Assembly (NCBI GenBank): GCA_964572965.1
Contig: CAZNHL010000060.1
Coordinates: 1-28,462 of the forward strand
DNA length: 28,462 bases
Direction of reading: 5' to 3'
From: CAZNHL01 sp964572965
GTDB lineage: Bacteria > Bacteroidota > Bacteroidia > Cytophagales > UBA9547
The translations under genes were made by a program, and so were the position numbers. Position 1 is the stretch's first letter; every line of letters begins with the position of its first letter. Below, piece after piece: positions 7,666 to 15,791 of the stretch. The notes beneath the pieces are model-generated. The model saw only the letters and a list, made by a program, of their open reading frames with translations, searched no databases and was not told the DNA's origin.

Positions 7666-9408
7666 ATGAAATTTAATGAACTTACGCTTTCTGAAGAAAT
7701 TCAGTCAGCACTGGCAGAAATGGGCTTCGAAGAAGCTTCACCAATCCAATCACAAGCCATTCCAGTACTTTTATCAGGCCGCGATGTAATTGGACAGGCA
7801 CAAACAGGTACAGGTAAAACCGCTGCTTTTGGTATTCCTGCTATCGAAAAAATCGACACTTCTGACAAATCAGTACAATGTCTTGTACTTTGCCCTACTC
7901 GTGAACTGGCAAACCAGGTTTGTGAAGAGTTTAAAAAAATAGGTAAATTCAAAAAAGGTCTGAAGCCGGTAGCTATCTATGGTGGCGAAAGCATTGAACG
8001 TCAGATCAAGTCGTTGCAATTCGGTGCTAACGTAGTAATCGGTACTCCGGGACGTGTAATTGACCACTTAAACAGAAAAACGTTAAATCTGAGCAAAGTA
8101 ACTACTTTGATTCTGGATGAAGCGGATGAAATGCTGAACATGGGTTTCTATGACGACATTGAAGATATTCTTTCAAGAACATCTGAAGACCGTCAGACAG
8201 TATTTTTCTCTGCGACTATGTCTAAGGAGATCATGAATCTTACTAAACGTTTCCAGAAAAATCCGGAATTAGTTAAGATTACCCGTACTGAAGTAACAAG
8301 TACAAACATCCAGCAATTATACTACGACATCAAAAAAGAACATAAAACTGAGTTGATGTGCCGTTTGATCGAAGCACACAACATTAAGAGTATGTTGGTT
8401 TTTGCTAACACGAAAAAGAAAGTAGACGAACTTTGCGAAGAACTTCAGGCCCGCGGCCACAATGCAGAAGGTTTGCATGGTGACATGCGTCAGCTTTCAA
8501 GAAATCAGGTAATGACGAAATTCAAAAGCGGTGTTACTAACATTTTGATCGCAACTGACGTGGCAGCACGCGGTATCGACGTTGAAAGCGTTGAAGCAGT
8601 ATTCAACTATGACGTTCCTCAGGATCTTGAGTACTATGTTCACCGTATCGGCCGTACAGGCCGTGCAGGCAGAAGCGGTAAAGCATTCACATTCATTTGT
8701 GGTGGTAAAGACCGTGCAGGTTTGAGAGAAATCGAAAACTATACTAAATCTAAAGTAGAAAAAGGTACTCCTCCAAGTACAGCTGATATTATCAATACTC
8801 GTAAAGAATTGTTCTCTGCACGTTTAAATGAATCAATCAGCAGCGGAGATCTTGACAAATATTATGCATGGGTTGCAGAACTTTCTGCTGACGGACTTTC
8901 ATCTGAAACAATTGCTGCTGCTTTGTTGAAAATGAGCTTCAAGCATTCCGAAAAACCTTTGGAAGAAATTGATTTCAACGACAGAAGCCGTTCTGACCGT
9001 TTTGAGCGTAGTGACAGAAATGACCGTTTCTCTCGTGGTGGCGATCGTGACAGAAACCCTCGCAGAGATAGTTTCCGTGGTAACGACAGACCTTCCGGCG
9101 ATAGAGACTTCCGCGGTGGCGACAGAGACAGAGCTCCAAGAGGCGAACGTCCGAGCAGACCAAGAAGCAACGAGCAAATGGTACGTATGTTTGTAAACCT
9201 TGGCAGAGCTGATAAAATCCGTCCGGGCGATATCGTTGGTGCTATTGCAGGCGAAACCAGCCTTCGCGGTGACCAAATCGGTTCTATCGACATATTTGAC
9301 AAATACTCTTTCGTAGATATCCCAAAAGATTCTGTAAATGAAGTAATTGGCAGCATGCAGGACAACACAATCCGTGGTAACAGAGTAGCCATTGAGGTAG
9401 CTAAGTAA
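7666..9408 (+). CDS. DEAD-box ATP-dependent RNA helicase, CsdA/DeaD-like
   Basis: This is a cytoplasmic RNA helicase that remodels structured RNA, typically in ribosome assembly and cold adaptation. All core motifs are present in order: the Q motif (GFEEASPIQSQAI), motif I AQTGTGKT, Ia PTRELA, GTPGR, motif II DEAD, motif III SAT, then LVFANTKKK, TDVAARGID and HRIGRTGRAGR. The core is followed by an extension of about 90 residues, a disordered Arg/Asp/Gly-rich stretch, and a C-terminal DbpA/CsdA-type RNA-binding fold (MVRMFVNLGRADKIRPGDIV to the end). At 580 residues it fits the CsdA class rather than the short RhlE type. ATG 7666 is chosen over an in-frame ATG at 7618 because the family begins close to the FNELTLSEEIQ segment. 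Monocistronic: own promoter and leader upstream, strong terminator downstream. The RGG-like stretch creates long spurious open frames on the other strand. Confidence 0.94.
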   Translation: MKFNELTLSEEIQSALAEMGFEEASPIQSQAIPVLLSGRDVIGQAQTGTGKTAAFGIPAIEKIDTSDKSVQCLVLCPTRELANQVCEEFKKIGKFKKGLKPVAIYGGESIERQIKSLQFGANVVIGTPGRVIDHLNRKTLNLSKVTTLILDEADEMLNMGFYDDIEDILSRTSEDRQTVFFSATMSKEIMNLTKRFQKNPELVKITRTEVTSTNIQQLYYDIKKEHKTELMCRLIEAHNIKSMLVFANTKKKVDELCEELQARGHNAEGLHGDMRQLSRNQVMTKFKSGVTNILIATDVAARGIDVESVEAVFNYDVPQDLEYYVHRIGRTGRAGRSGKAFTFICGGKDRAGLREIENYTKSKVEKGTPPSTADIINTRKELFSARLNESISSGDLDKYYAWVAELSADGLSSETIAAALLKMSFKHSEKPLEEIDFNDRSRSDRFERSDRNDRFSRGGDRDRNPRRDSFRGNDRPSGDRDFRGGDRDRAPRGERPSRPRSNEQMVRMFVNLGRADKIRPGDIVGAIAGETSLRGDQIGSIDIFDKYSFVDIPKDSVNEVIGSMQDNTIRGNRVAIEVAK

Positions 9409-9436
9409 GCCACAGATTTAATAAAATCTGATTTCT

Positions 9437-9470
9437 AAACCTGTGAGTTTTCATAAACTCACAGGTTTTT
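9437..9470 (+). terminator. Rho-independent terminator of the helicase gene
   Basis: A perfect 14-bp stem pairs AAACCTGTGAGTTT (9437-9450) with AAACTCACAGGTTT (9455-9468) around the loop TCAT and runs into a T tract (9466-9470, then CTTT). It lies 28 nt after the stop codon. Confidence 0.93.
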
Positions 9471-9529
9471 CTTTAATTTGCCATACGAATTGGTTGCTGG
9501 TTATTCGTTTTTAGTTGATAGTAGCCAAA

Positions 9530-9562
9530 ATCACCTAACAACCATCACCTAACACCTAACAC
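9530..9562. repeat. Short CACCTAACA repeat upstream of rsmE
   Basis: The nonamer CACCTAACA occurs at 9532, 9546 and 9553; the last two overlap by two bases, giving a 7-nt period. The array ends 10 bases before the rsmE ATG. It could be a simple-sequence expansion or part of a dispersed intergenic repeat. No exact promoter box is visible beside it. Confidence 0.5.
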
Positions 9563-9571
9563 CCATAATTC

Positions 9572-10282
9572 ATGCAAATCTATTTTTCTAACGATATAAC
9601 AAACAATACTGCTTTTTTCACAGAAGAAGAAAGTATGCACCTGACCAAAGTTATGCGCATGCGTAAAGGTCAGAAAGTACAGGTAGTTGATGGCAAAGGA
9701 GGCTTATTTGAAGCAGAAATTACAGAAGACAGCCCTCGCAAAGCTGCTGCCAGAATCATCAAACAGATCAGTCAGACAGAACCTCGTAACTTTTATATCC
9801 ACCTGGCCATTGCTCCGACCAAAAACTCTGACCGTATCGAATGGCTTGTTGAAAAAGCCATTGAAATGGGCGTTGATGAAATTTCTTTTATTGTCGGGAA
9901 GAACTCTGAGCGTGACACATTAAAAATGGAAAGAGTAGAGCGTATAGCACTGAGTGCAATGAAGCAGTCTCTTAAAACCTCCTACCCTGCTATACATGAA
10001 CCTGTTAAGCTTAAAGATTTCTTAAACCAGGATTTTAGTAATTATCAAACTAAAGCAATAGCTTACATAGATGATGCAGTTACCGGGCACTTACTGAAAG
10101 CCGCTGCTCCAAAATCAAAATACCTTGTATTGATAGGCCCTGAAGGTGATTTCAATGCAGAAGAAGTAACTCTGGCAAAAAGCAAAGGGTTTACACCTGT
10201 AAGCCTTGGCCCTAGCAGACTAAGAACAGAAACTGCCGGAATGGCGGTAGTAAATATGCTCAACACTCTTAACATTGATTAA
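9572..10282 (+). CDS. rsmE: 16S rRNA (uracil-1498-N3)-methyltransferase
   Basis: RsmE methylates N3 of U1498 in helix 44 of 16S rRNA, using S-adenosylmethionine. The protein has the N-terminal PUA-like RNA-binding domain (about 1-70; HLTKVMRMRKGQKVQVVDGKGG) and a C-terminal SPOUT domain with the trefoil-knot motifs. These are the conserved NSDRIEWLVEKAIEMGVDEI segment with SERD, the SAM-binding loop LIGPEGDF, and the knot signature LGPSRLRTETA. At 236 residues it has the normal family length. ATG 9572 gives the expected MQIYF start. Its stop overlaps, or lies next to, the TTG start of the DUF4159 gene, so the two are probably cotranscribed. Confidence 0.94.
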   Translation: MQIYFSNDITNNTAFFTEEESMHLTKVMRMRKGQKVQVVDGKGGLFEAEITEDSPRKAAARIIKQISQTEPRNFYIHLAIAPTKNSDRIEWLVEKAIEMGVDEISFIVGKNSERDTLKMERVERIALSAMKQSLKTSYPAIHEPVKLKDFLNQDFSNYQTKAIAYIDDAVTGHLLKAAAPKSKYLVLIGPEGDFNAEEVTLAKSKGFTPVSLGPSRLRTETAGMAVVNMLNTLNID

Positions 10283-10946
10283 GTTGAAAAAGCTACTTTT
10301 TATTTTATCTTTTCTTTTTAGTCTGACCGGGGCTTTTGNNNNNNNNNNGCCTACATTAAAGATTGCTAAGCTAAAATATAACGGAGGCGGAGACTGGTAT
10401 GCCAATAAAACCTCTCTTCCTAATCTGATCAGTTTCTGTAACCGTAACCTGAAAACAAATTTTGCAGCAGAAGAAGACATCGTTGAAGTAGGAAGCCCGG
10501 AATTGTTTTCCTATCCTTTCATTCACATGACAGGCCACGGCAATGTAGTTTTCTCAGAAGAAGAAGCTCAAAATCTCAGAAAATATCTGGTGTCAGGCGG
10601 CTTTCTCCATATTGATGATAATTATGGCCTTGATAAATTTATCAGGGTTGAAATGAAAAAAGTTTTTCCTGAAGCAGCATTTGTGGAACTTCCTTTCGAC
10701 CACCCTATTTACCATCAGAAATATCAATTCAGCCGCGGCTTACCCAAAGTACATGAACATGACGGTAAACCATCAAAAGGTTATGGTATATTGTTTGAAG
10801 GCAGATTAGTTTGTTTTTATTCTTATGAATGCGACTTAGGTAATGGCTGGGAAGACGCCGATATTTACCATGATCCTGAGTCTGTTCGCCAGGAAGCACT
10901 AAAAATGGGAGCCAATATTATTTCCTTTTCTCTCACCCAAAATTAG
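10275..10946 (+). CDS. DUF4159 family exported protein (crosses an assembly gap)
   Basis: The segment KIAKLKYNGGGDWYANKTSL and the HMTGHGNVVFSEEEAQNLRKYL region are typical of DUF4159 proteins, which are widespread in Bacteroidota and of unknown function. An N-terminal hydrophobic leader (KKLLFILSFLFSLTGAF) points to export. The fold looks like a glutamine-amidotransferase/flavodoxin-type domain with a GGFLHIDDNYG loop. No ATG is in range: TTG at 10275 (overlapping the rsmE stop by 8 nt) or TTG at 10284 are the candidate starts, both compatible with translational coupling. Ten N at 10339-10348 fall around the signal-peptide cleavage site. The frame continues correctly across 10 N, but 1, 4 or 7 missing bases would serve equally well. 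Role in the cell unknown. Confidence 0.85.
   Translation: MIKLKKLLFILSFLFSLTGAFXXXXPTLKIAKLKYNGGGDWYANKTSLPNLISFCNRNLKTNFAAEEDIVEVGSPELFSYPFIHMTGHGNVVFSEEEAQNLRKYLVSGGFLHIDDNYGLDKFIRVEMKKVFPEAAFVELPFDHPIYHQKYQFSRGLPKVHEHDGKPSKGYGILFEGRLVCFYSYECDLGNGWEDADIYHDPESVRQEALKMGANIISFSLTQN
10339..10348. other. Assembly gap (10 N) inside the DUF4159 gene
   Basis: Ten undetermined bases lie between TTTTG and GCCTA. To keep the reading frame, the true insert must be 1 base modulo 3. The flanks share only one base and joining them there breaks the frame, so some real sequence is probably missing. Confidence 0.95.
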
Positions 10947-11007
10947 AACTTGGCGAACAAATCGGCACTTTTTCGGGTTATCACTAAGAAATAACACAAT
11001 AAAGAGT

Positions 11008-11015
11008 TAAATTTG
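11008..11015 (+). promoter_or_regulatory. Candidate -7 box for the desaturase gene
   Basis: TAAATTTG fits TAnnTTTG exactly and lies 53 nt before the desaturase ATG. No TTG or TTTG is found at the expected -33 distance, so the promoter assignment is tentative. Confidence 0.4.
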
Positions 11016-11068
11016 TACTGGATTTCATACAGAAAACTTACTTGTAAGGGGTCTATAAAAACTATATA

Positions 11069-11830
11069 ATGGCAATATTATTAACTTTCTTCTTTCTGCA
11101 CTGGTACCTTTCGTTATTCAGTCAGACGTTTTATTTACACAGGTACTCGGCTCATAAGTTGTTCCTTATGAACCCATTTTGGGAAAAATTCTTCTACGTA
11201 TTCCTTTATGTAACTCAAGGGTCTTCTTTCCTTAACCCAAGAGCTTACGCTATCTTACACAGACAACACCACGCTTATAGCGATACTGAGAAAGATCCAC
11301 ACTCTCCTCACAATCACCCGAACTTGTTTCTGATGATGTGGGAAACGAAAAGAATCTATCAAGGTTATGCTAACCGCGTGTCAGAAGCGCCAGAGCGCTT
11401 TACCCGTGACATTCCGGAGTGGAAATTGATCGACGATATCGGAGATAGCTGGATTTCACGTATCGTTTGGGGTGTAGCTTATTCATTATTCTATATCTTT
11501 ATCATCAACACTTATGACCTTAGCTGGTTTTGGATGTTATTATTGCCAATCCATTTCCTGATGGGCCCTGTTCACGGAGCAATCGTTAACTGGTGTGGTC
11601 ACATGTATGGTTATTCAAACTATGACAACAACGACAAATCTAAAAACTCACTGCATATCGACTTTGTAATGGGTGGAGAATTGTTCCAGAATAATCACCA
11701 CAAACTACCAAACAGCCTGAACTTCGCTTCGAAGTGGTATGAGTTTGACCCTTCTTATCCTGTGATTCAGGTTTTGAAGCTCGTAAGAATTATTAAAATG
11801 AATCCTACTCCGGCTGACGTTACAGCTTAA
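11069..11830 (+). CDS. Membrane fatty acid desaturase (acyl-CoA desaturase type)
   Basis: This is a di-iron membrane desaturase, expected to introduce a double bond into acyl chains and so adjust membrane fluidity. All three histidine boxes are present: HRYSAH (about residues 24-29), HRQHHA (about 65-70) and NNHHK (about 211-215), plus an extra conserved GAIVNWCGH segment. Four hydrophobic helices fit the inner-membrane topology. At 253 residues it is compact but normal for bacterial Delta9-like enzymes. It needs an external electron donor; none is encoded nearby. It is a single gene with a candidate -7 box upstream and a strong terminator downstream. Which carbon is desaturated cannot be told from sequence alone. 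Confidence 0.93.
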   Translation: MAILLTFFFLHWYLSLFSQTFYLHRYSAHKLFLMNPFWEKFFYVFLYVTQGSSFLNPRAYAILHRQHHAYSDTEKDPHSPHNHPNLFLMMWETKRIYQGYANRVSEAPERFTRDIPEWKLIDDIGDSWISRIVWGVAYSLFYIFIINTYDLSWFWMLLLPIHFLMGPVHGAIVNWCGHMYGYSNYDNNDKSKNSLHIDFVMGGELFQNNHHKLPNSLNFASKWYEFDPSYPVIQVLKLVRIIKMNPTPADVTA

Positions 11831-11850
11831 GATTCTTCATAAAGCATATA

Positions 11851-11887
11851 AAAAAAGCCTTCTGCATTTGTGCGGAAGGCTTTTTTT
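11851..11887 (+). terminator. Rho-independent terminator of the desaturase gene
   Basis: AAAAAAGCCTTC (11851-11862) pairs with GAAGGCTTTTTT (11875-11886), with further pairs TGCA/TGCG inside and the loop TTTG. A seven-T run follows the GC part of the stem. The A- and T-rich ends make it usable in both directions. Confidence 0.95.
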
Positions 11888-12000
11888 ATATGCTTTTCTT
11901 CGATTTAAACGAGTATAGATATGGCTTTACAGCTGTTACTGTTCCGTTTTTTGTATAATTGTGTAAATACAAATAGTTGATCGATATTAAATCACAAATA

Positions 12001-12630
12001 ATGGAAGAAAATAATAATTGGAATATAATCTCCATTCCACATTCACAAAAGGATGAAATCGATTTATTCGTAAGACAAGTAAATGAATTTATAGACGTGT
12101 ATATCACAGAACGAGAAAATGGCAAGGTATTATTACATGACAAATTGCTTGGCTCAATAAACGATATGGCATATGACCAATACAAAAATGAAATAAACTG
12201 GCGAATTACAGAAACATCCTTCTCAAACAGACCAATTGTATTTGATATGGCTCAGGCCAGGGAAAGAAATGGCTATTATGACAGATTGGATTTTTTGAAA
12301 TATCATATTGCTAATGCTATGAATTCTTCCTTTACCAATAAAGGATTCTCAAAATATTTAAAGAAAAACATATTAGGGACCTGGACAGCCAATAATTTTC
12401 AAATGTCATTTACCGGCGATGGCCATTTACTTAGCGCTGGTGAGGCTCCTAAACAATCAATTCTACTTTCCCTTCCAAAATCAGGAACATGGAATATTTC
12501 CAGAAATATGCTGAGTGTAATGAATGAGGGAACGGGAATCAGAACCCAAATAGTTGATTTGATTGCAGATGAATTATTGCTGCCTGGAAGTAATGGTCAA
12601 TTATTTTACATAATGAAAAAAGCTGATTAG
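12001..12630 (+). CDS. Hypothetical protein with a lipocalin-like C-terminal domain
   Basis: I do not recognise the family of this 209-residue protein. The N-terminal part (about 1-115) looks helical and soluble, with no signal peptide. The C-terminal part (about 118-209) begins LGTWTANNFQMSFTGDGHLL and continues SLPKSGTWNISRNMLSV. The repeated GTW plus short beta-strand pattern is seen in bacterial lipocalin-like domains. ATG 12001 is preferred to a TTG at 11977 because an ATG is available and the upstream codons (IDIKSQI) look non-coding. It stands alone between the desaturase terminator and the convergent response regulator; only 6 nt separate the two stop codons. Function unknown. Confidence 0.75.
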   Translation: MEENNNWNIISIPHSQKDEIDLFVRQVNEFIDVYITERENGKVLLHDKLLGSINDMAYDQYKNEINWRITETSFSNRPIVFDMAQARERNGYYDRLDFLKYHIANAMNSSFTNKGFSKYLKKNILGTWTANNFQMSFTGDGHLLSAGEAPKQSILLSLPKSGTWNISRNMLSVMNEGTGIRTQIVDLIADELLLPGSNGQLFYIMKKAD

Positions 12631-12638
12631 CTCTTTTT
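12616..12638. terminator. Weak bidirectional terminator between convergent genes
   Basis: AAAAAAGCT (12616-12624), loop GATT, then AGCT (12629-12632), a bulged C and TTTTT (12634-12638) form a short hairpin. It covers the plus-strand stop at 12628-12630 and touches the minus-strand stop at 12637-12639. The stem is short, so termination may be inefficient. Confidence 0.4.
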
Positions 12639-13362
12639 ATATCCTTTTTTCATCAATAATAAGCTTAAACGCTTCCCGGTAGTTTTCTCCTAAAGGAATC
12701 AGCTTTCCTCCTATGCAGATATTGTTTCGTTCAATCTCTTCAATCTTGTCTAATGCCACTATAAATGAACGATGCACACGCAGGAACGCCTTATTAGGCA
12801 AAAAAGACTCTACCGCCCTGATGCTTAATAAGGATGAAATCTTTTCATTCTTCAGCTGAAAAACCACATAGTCACGAAGACTTTCAACATAAAGAATATC
12901 AGCAAGGAAAATCTTTACGGTCTTGTATTCTGTCTTTACAAATATGTAGTCTAAGGTCTCGGCAGCTGTAACAATAACAGGTTCACCGTTCGTAGCAACA
13001 GCCGGAGTCATTCGTTGTTTTACTTTGTTTACAGCTTTAAGGAAACGATCAAAAGGTATTGGTTTCAGCAGATAATCTACCGCATCCATTTCATAGCTTT
13101 CAAGCGCATAATCGGGGTAAGCCGTTGTAAAAATAATCATCGGTTTATGCGAAAGGCTACGCAGAAATTCAAAGCCTGTCAGCTCTGGCATTTGTATATC
13201 TACAAACACCAAATCGATTTTTCCCTGATGCAGAATATCAATCGCATCAAAAGGGTTACGTACTTTCGCCTGTAGGTCTAAGAAAGGAATTTTTGCTGCA
13301 TGATGTTCTATTACATCCAATGCCAATGGTTCATCATCAAGAGCAATACAGTTGATTTTCAT
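12637..13362 (-). CDS. LytTR-family response regulator
   Basis: This is a cytoplasmic DNA-binding response regulator. The receiver domain (about 1-120) has the acidic pair DD at 9-10, the phospho-accepting Asp55 in VFVDIQMPELTG, the Thr switch in IIFTTAYPDYAL and the conserved Lys in DYLLKPIPFD. A linker of about 20 residues leads to the LytTR DNA-binding domain (about 140-241; IFVKTEYKTVKIFLADILYV, RVHRSFIVAL). At 241 residues it is typical of LytR/AlgR-type regulators paired with LytS-type kinases. It is the third gene of a minus-strand operon: its ATG is 3 nt after the stop of the pseudokinase gene, itself overlapping the kinase gene. It is the only response regulator in the window, so it may also serve the second kinase pair. 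Confidence 0.94.
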   Translation of the reverse strand: MKINCIALDDEPLALDVIEHHAAKIPFLDLQAKVRNPFDAIDILHQGKIDLVFVDIQMPELTGFEFLRSLSHKPMIIFTTAYPDYALESYEMDAVDYLLKPIPFDRFLKAVNKVKQRMTPAVATNGEPVIVTAAETLDYIFVKTEYKTVKIFLADILYVESLRDYVVFQLKNEKISSLLSIRAVESFLPNKAFLRVHRSFIVALDKIEEIERNNICIGGKLIPLGENYREAFKLIIDEKRI

Positions 13363-13365
13363 ATC

Positions 13366-14330
13366 TCAAAAACTTTTTATAACCAGTTGAATCCCGTCTT
13401 TTACTATCAATGTATCAATGTCAAAATCATGCTGCTTTGACAGTAATAACTTCTCTTCGAGTGTTTCTAAAAATGAAGCTGGAGCATTCATTGCCGGCAC
13501 AGTAATTCGAATTTCTGCCGGATTAGATGAAAGAGCAATCAACTGTTCGCCTTTTAACTCTTTTTCAAACCAGTCTTTCCAGTTGCTTACAAACTTAACC
13601 AAAATATTAGGAGCTACATACTGTCCNNNNNNNNNNGTCCTTCTAAATCTCCGTCCACCAATAAACGAAATGAGAAAAGGAACTGATTCTGATTCACCAG
13701 AGAAAAATAGTCTTCCAGAATTTCAATTTCGCGCTTAAGCAAAACTTCCTTTGTCTGTGAATCATACAAACCATAACGCAAAACATTGGACAAGGCAATG
13801 ACAGGCTGCTGCGCATTTGCCGGAGCTGCAAGAGAACGGTTTTCAATATTAGTCAGACTCTGAAGTATAAAAGGGATACTCACATTTGCCTTCAGTAACT
13901 GAATCCGGGTATTAGTCCTCTTCAGTATCAGTTCGTGATGTAATTGCTTGTTTTTCATCCAGTCCAACACTAAACGGCTGATGGTACTCATTGCTATATA
14001 GTTAAAGGAAACATATGCGCCCAAAGCCATTACCTTCAACAAGTCAGGTTTGTCCCTGCTAAGACCGAAATAACCATTATAAGCTATATAGCAAAACGAC
14101 GTAAAAGTACCGATCATTAAAAACCAGACCAATAAAAACCAAACTGCAAAAAGTAATGGCTTATTCTTGTGCAACAACAGGGGTATCAGCAAAAAGTAAT
14201 TAATATAAAACGGAATGGCCATACATAACTGGGAAACATTATAGAAATTGTTCCAGAATAAGGTATCATAGCCAAAATGGATGACCCAGAAACTAATATG
14301 CAGTATAATAATATTCTTTTTACTTATCAT
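13366..14330 (-). CDS. LytS-type pseudo-histidine kinase (copy 1; split by a false assembly gap)
   Basis: This is a membrane protein built like a LytS-family sensor but without catalytic residues. Four hydrophobic segments lie in the first 120 residues. The dimerisation region is recognisable (LRYGLYDS, VLLKREIEILEDYFSLVNQN), but the H-box reads SIPFILQSLTNI: Pro153 stands where the phospho-accepting His of PHFLFNTLNNI should be. The N-box is reduced to FVSNW and no GxG box follows. Ten N at 13627-13636 appear to break the gene into two frames. Both flanks carry GTCC; merging them restores ...DLEGQYVAPNILVKF..., aligning without gaps to copy 2 (QLDGQVLPPNIIVKF) and giving 316 residues against 313. 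The start overlaps the kinase stop (ATGA) and the response regulator follows after 3 nt. Likely role, by inference: non-catalytic partner of the adjacent kinase. Confidence 0.85.
13627..13636. other. False assembly gap (10 N) inside pseudokinase copy 1
   Basis: The bases left of the run end in GTCC and those right of it begin with GTCC. Collapsing the run and one GTCC gives a continuous frame that matches the paralogue at 16195-17136 without insertion or deletion. The N run therefore most likely marks overlapping contig ends, not missing sequence. Confidence 0.85.
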
Positions 14331-15322
14331 ACCAATTGAATTGCCATACTTAATGTAAAAACACCGTACTCTTCTTTTTTTATCAAATGATGAGCACCGG
14401 GATACAAAAGTTCCAACTGTCTCTGGATATTCCTAATACCTATCCCTCCCACACTATCTTTTCGCTTTGCATAGTTTGTGCTGTTCCTCACCTCAAAATG
14501 CACTTGATCCTTGCTTACACTCAGGTCTATCTCTATTTTTTTATTCAAATCCCCGTGCTTAAACGCATTTTCCACAAATGGCAATAAAAGTGTGGGCTCT
14601 ATATAAGTATGTTGTAAATTCCCTGACAAATCTTTATTAAAAACAACATCTACGGTATTTCTCAATTGATGCAAAGCGATAAATGCTTCCAGTGACTTTA
14701 TTTCATCTTCTACAAGTACTCTGCCCCCTTTTTCAAAATATTGAAAATACTGCATCAGGTTTTTCAGCTGACTGGCAGCAACGCTTGTTAAAGGCGAGTC
14801 ATTTAACGACAGGCCATAAATATTATTCAGCGTATTAAACAGAAAATGAGGACTCATCTGTGACTGTAAAAACAAGAGTTCCGTTGCTTTCAATTCCTGC
14901 TCTAGCTGCTGACGTTTTTGTTCACTTACTCTCCAACTTTCAAGCATGCTGAAACCTATACTCACCATACCATAGAAAAAACACTCATAGGTCATTGGTC
15001 CATAATCCTCCAAATCCAGAGATGCAATGTCAAAGGTATAATTGTTCCACAAAAATATACATGATGCAATATGGAAGATAATAAGCAGCAGGAGCCAAAA
15101 GGTAAAAGCAAAAAACTTACGCTTGACCCAAAACCGTGGAACCAGTAAAAAATAAATAATGTAGAAATATAAAATCACTGACAGATGTGTTGATATGACA
15201 TCTATCAGCCAGGGTATCAAAGCGTCCTCTTTGTAGAAAGTTATCCCCCACAAAAACACAGACATAGTACCGCTCAGCAACCAAAATGTCACGTGTGCTA
15301 TGATTGTCTGTAATCTGGTCAT
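14327..15322 (-). CDS. LytS-type sensor histidine kinase (copy 1)
   Basis: This is an inner-membrane sensor kinase of the His_kinase (LytS/YehU) family. Four hydrophobic segments occupy about residues 5-125 with short loops, so there is no large periplasmic sensor domain; the signal is probably sensed in the membrane. A short coiled segment (SEQKRQQLEQELKATELLFL) leads to the H-box QMSPHFLFNTLNNI with the phospho-accepting His159. The N-box FVENAFKHGD (about 249-258) and G-box VGGIGIRN (about 291-298) are intact, so the kinase should be active. At 331 residues it is normal for the family. It is the first gene of the operon kinase, pseudokinase, response regulator; its stop overlaps the pseudokinase start by 4 nt. 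A conserved 157-nt block lies 49-205 nt upstream and is shared with the second kinase gene. Confidence 0.94.
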   Translation of the reverse strand: MTRLQTIIAHVTFWLLSGTMSVFLWGITFYKEDALIPWLIDVISTHLSVILYFYIIYFLLVPRFWVKRKFFAFTFWLLLLIIFHIASCIFLWNNYTFDIASLDLEDYGPMTYECFFYGMVSIGFSMLESWRVSEQKRQQLEQELKATELLFLQSQMSPHFLFNTLNNIYGLSLNDSPLTSVAASQLKNLMQYFQYFEKGGRVLVEDEIKSLEAFIALHQLRNTVDVVFNKDLSGNLQHTYIEPTLLLPFVENAFKHGDLNKKIEIDLSVSKDQVHFEVRNSTNYAKRKDSVGGIGIRNIQRQLELLYPGAHHLIKKEEYGVFTLSMAIQLV

Positions 15323-15370
15323 TCCTTTTTATTTAAAACTATAAAAAATGGCTGTGTTTTACGAGTATAT

Positions 15371-15527
15371 TCTATCTAAATCAGATTAACGACTGCATAC
15401 CCCTCATTTTTATCTGCAAACAATATTCCGGGTATTTATAGACACAAACAGACTATCTACATAAGGAATACCAGCTTGAATAGAACTCATTTTCCCATCA
15501 CGAAACTGTTCCGTTAATTTGATTAAA
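15371..15527. promoter_or_regulatory. Conserved upstream block, copy A
   Basis: Aligned without any gap at an offset of 2793 with 18164-18320; by hand count about 108 of 157 positions agree (69%). The best-kept pieces are TCTATCTAAAT (15371-15381), TTTTTATCTGCAAAC (15407-15421) and CCGTTAATTTGATTAAA (15511-15527). It begins 49 nt upstream of the copy-1 kinase ATG and ends 11 nt before the divergent small membrane protein ATG. Read on the minus strand, both copies contain TTTG, 17 nt, then TATGCAGT, which is only partly like a -33/-7 promoter. It is probably a divergent promoter/operator or kinase mRNA leader. Confidence 0.6.
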
Positions 15528-15538
15528 ACAATAAGGTC

Positions 15539-15778
15539 ATGGGAGAAATCACTATCAGCGAATTACTTGAGGACAGCGTTTATCAAACCCGTAAACAGCT
15601 ATCCGGTCTTAAAAGAACATTACAAGAATACCCTTACGCTCTAAGAGTATTATTTATTGTAATATTCATTGCCTCTGCTTTTATGCTTGTTCTTAACAAG
15701 CCATTAAAAAAAAGTACTCTTGATGAATTAAAAAACCGTCACAAAAATGATATGCACTTCAGAAATAACAAACTATAA
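15539..15778 (+). CDS. Small single-pass membrane protein
   Basis: I do not recognise this 79-residue protein. The first 33 residues are charged and soluble, one clear membrane helix follows (ALRVLFIVIFIASAFMLVL, about 34-53), and a Lys-rich tail ends at HFRNNKL. It lacks a cleavable signal peptide. An AAGG sequence 5 nt before the ATG is one of the few Shine-Dalgarno-like sites in the window and supports the start. The exported-protein gene that follows begins 13 nt after its stop, so the two form a small operon. It is transcribed away from the kinase/pseudokinase operon, from the other side of the conserved upstream block. A role as an accessory or output of that sensor system is inferred from position only. 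Confidence 0.72.
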   Translation: MGEITISELLEDSVYQTRKQLSGLKRTLQEYPYALRVLFIVIFIASAFMLVLNKPLKKSTLDELKNRHKNDMHFRNNKL

Positions 15779-15791
15779 ATCACACACATTT

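Noticed and set aside
8862..9413. Long minus-strand open frame (183 codons) opposite the helicase gene
   Set aside because: It mirrors the repetitive Arg/Asp/Gly-rich and C-terminal coding sequence of the helicase; its residue mix (Ser/Arg/Leu-rich) is typical of antisense of such DNA, and no promoter or family match is visible.
13418..13738. Plus-strand frame crossing the 10-N run opposite the pseudokinase
   Set aside because: It depends on the literal ten N; once the false gap is collapsed the minus-strand gene is continuous and this frame changes.
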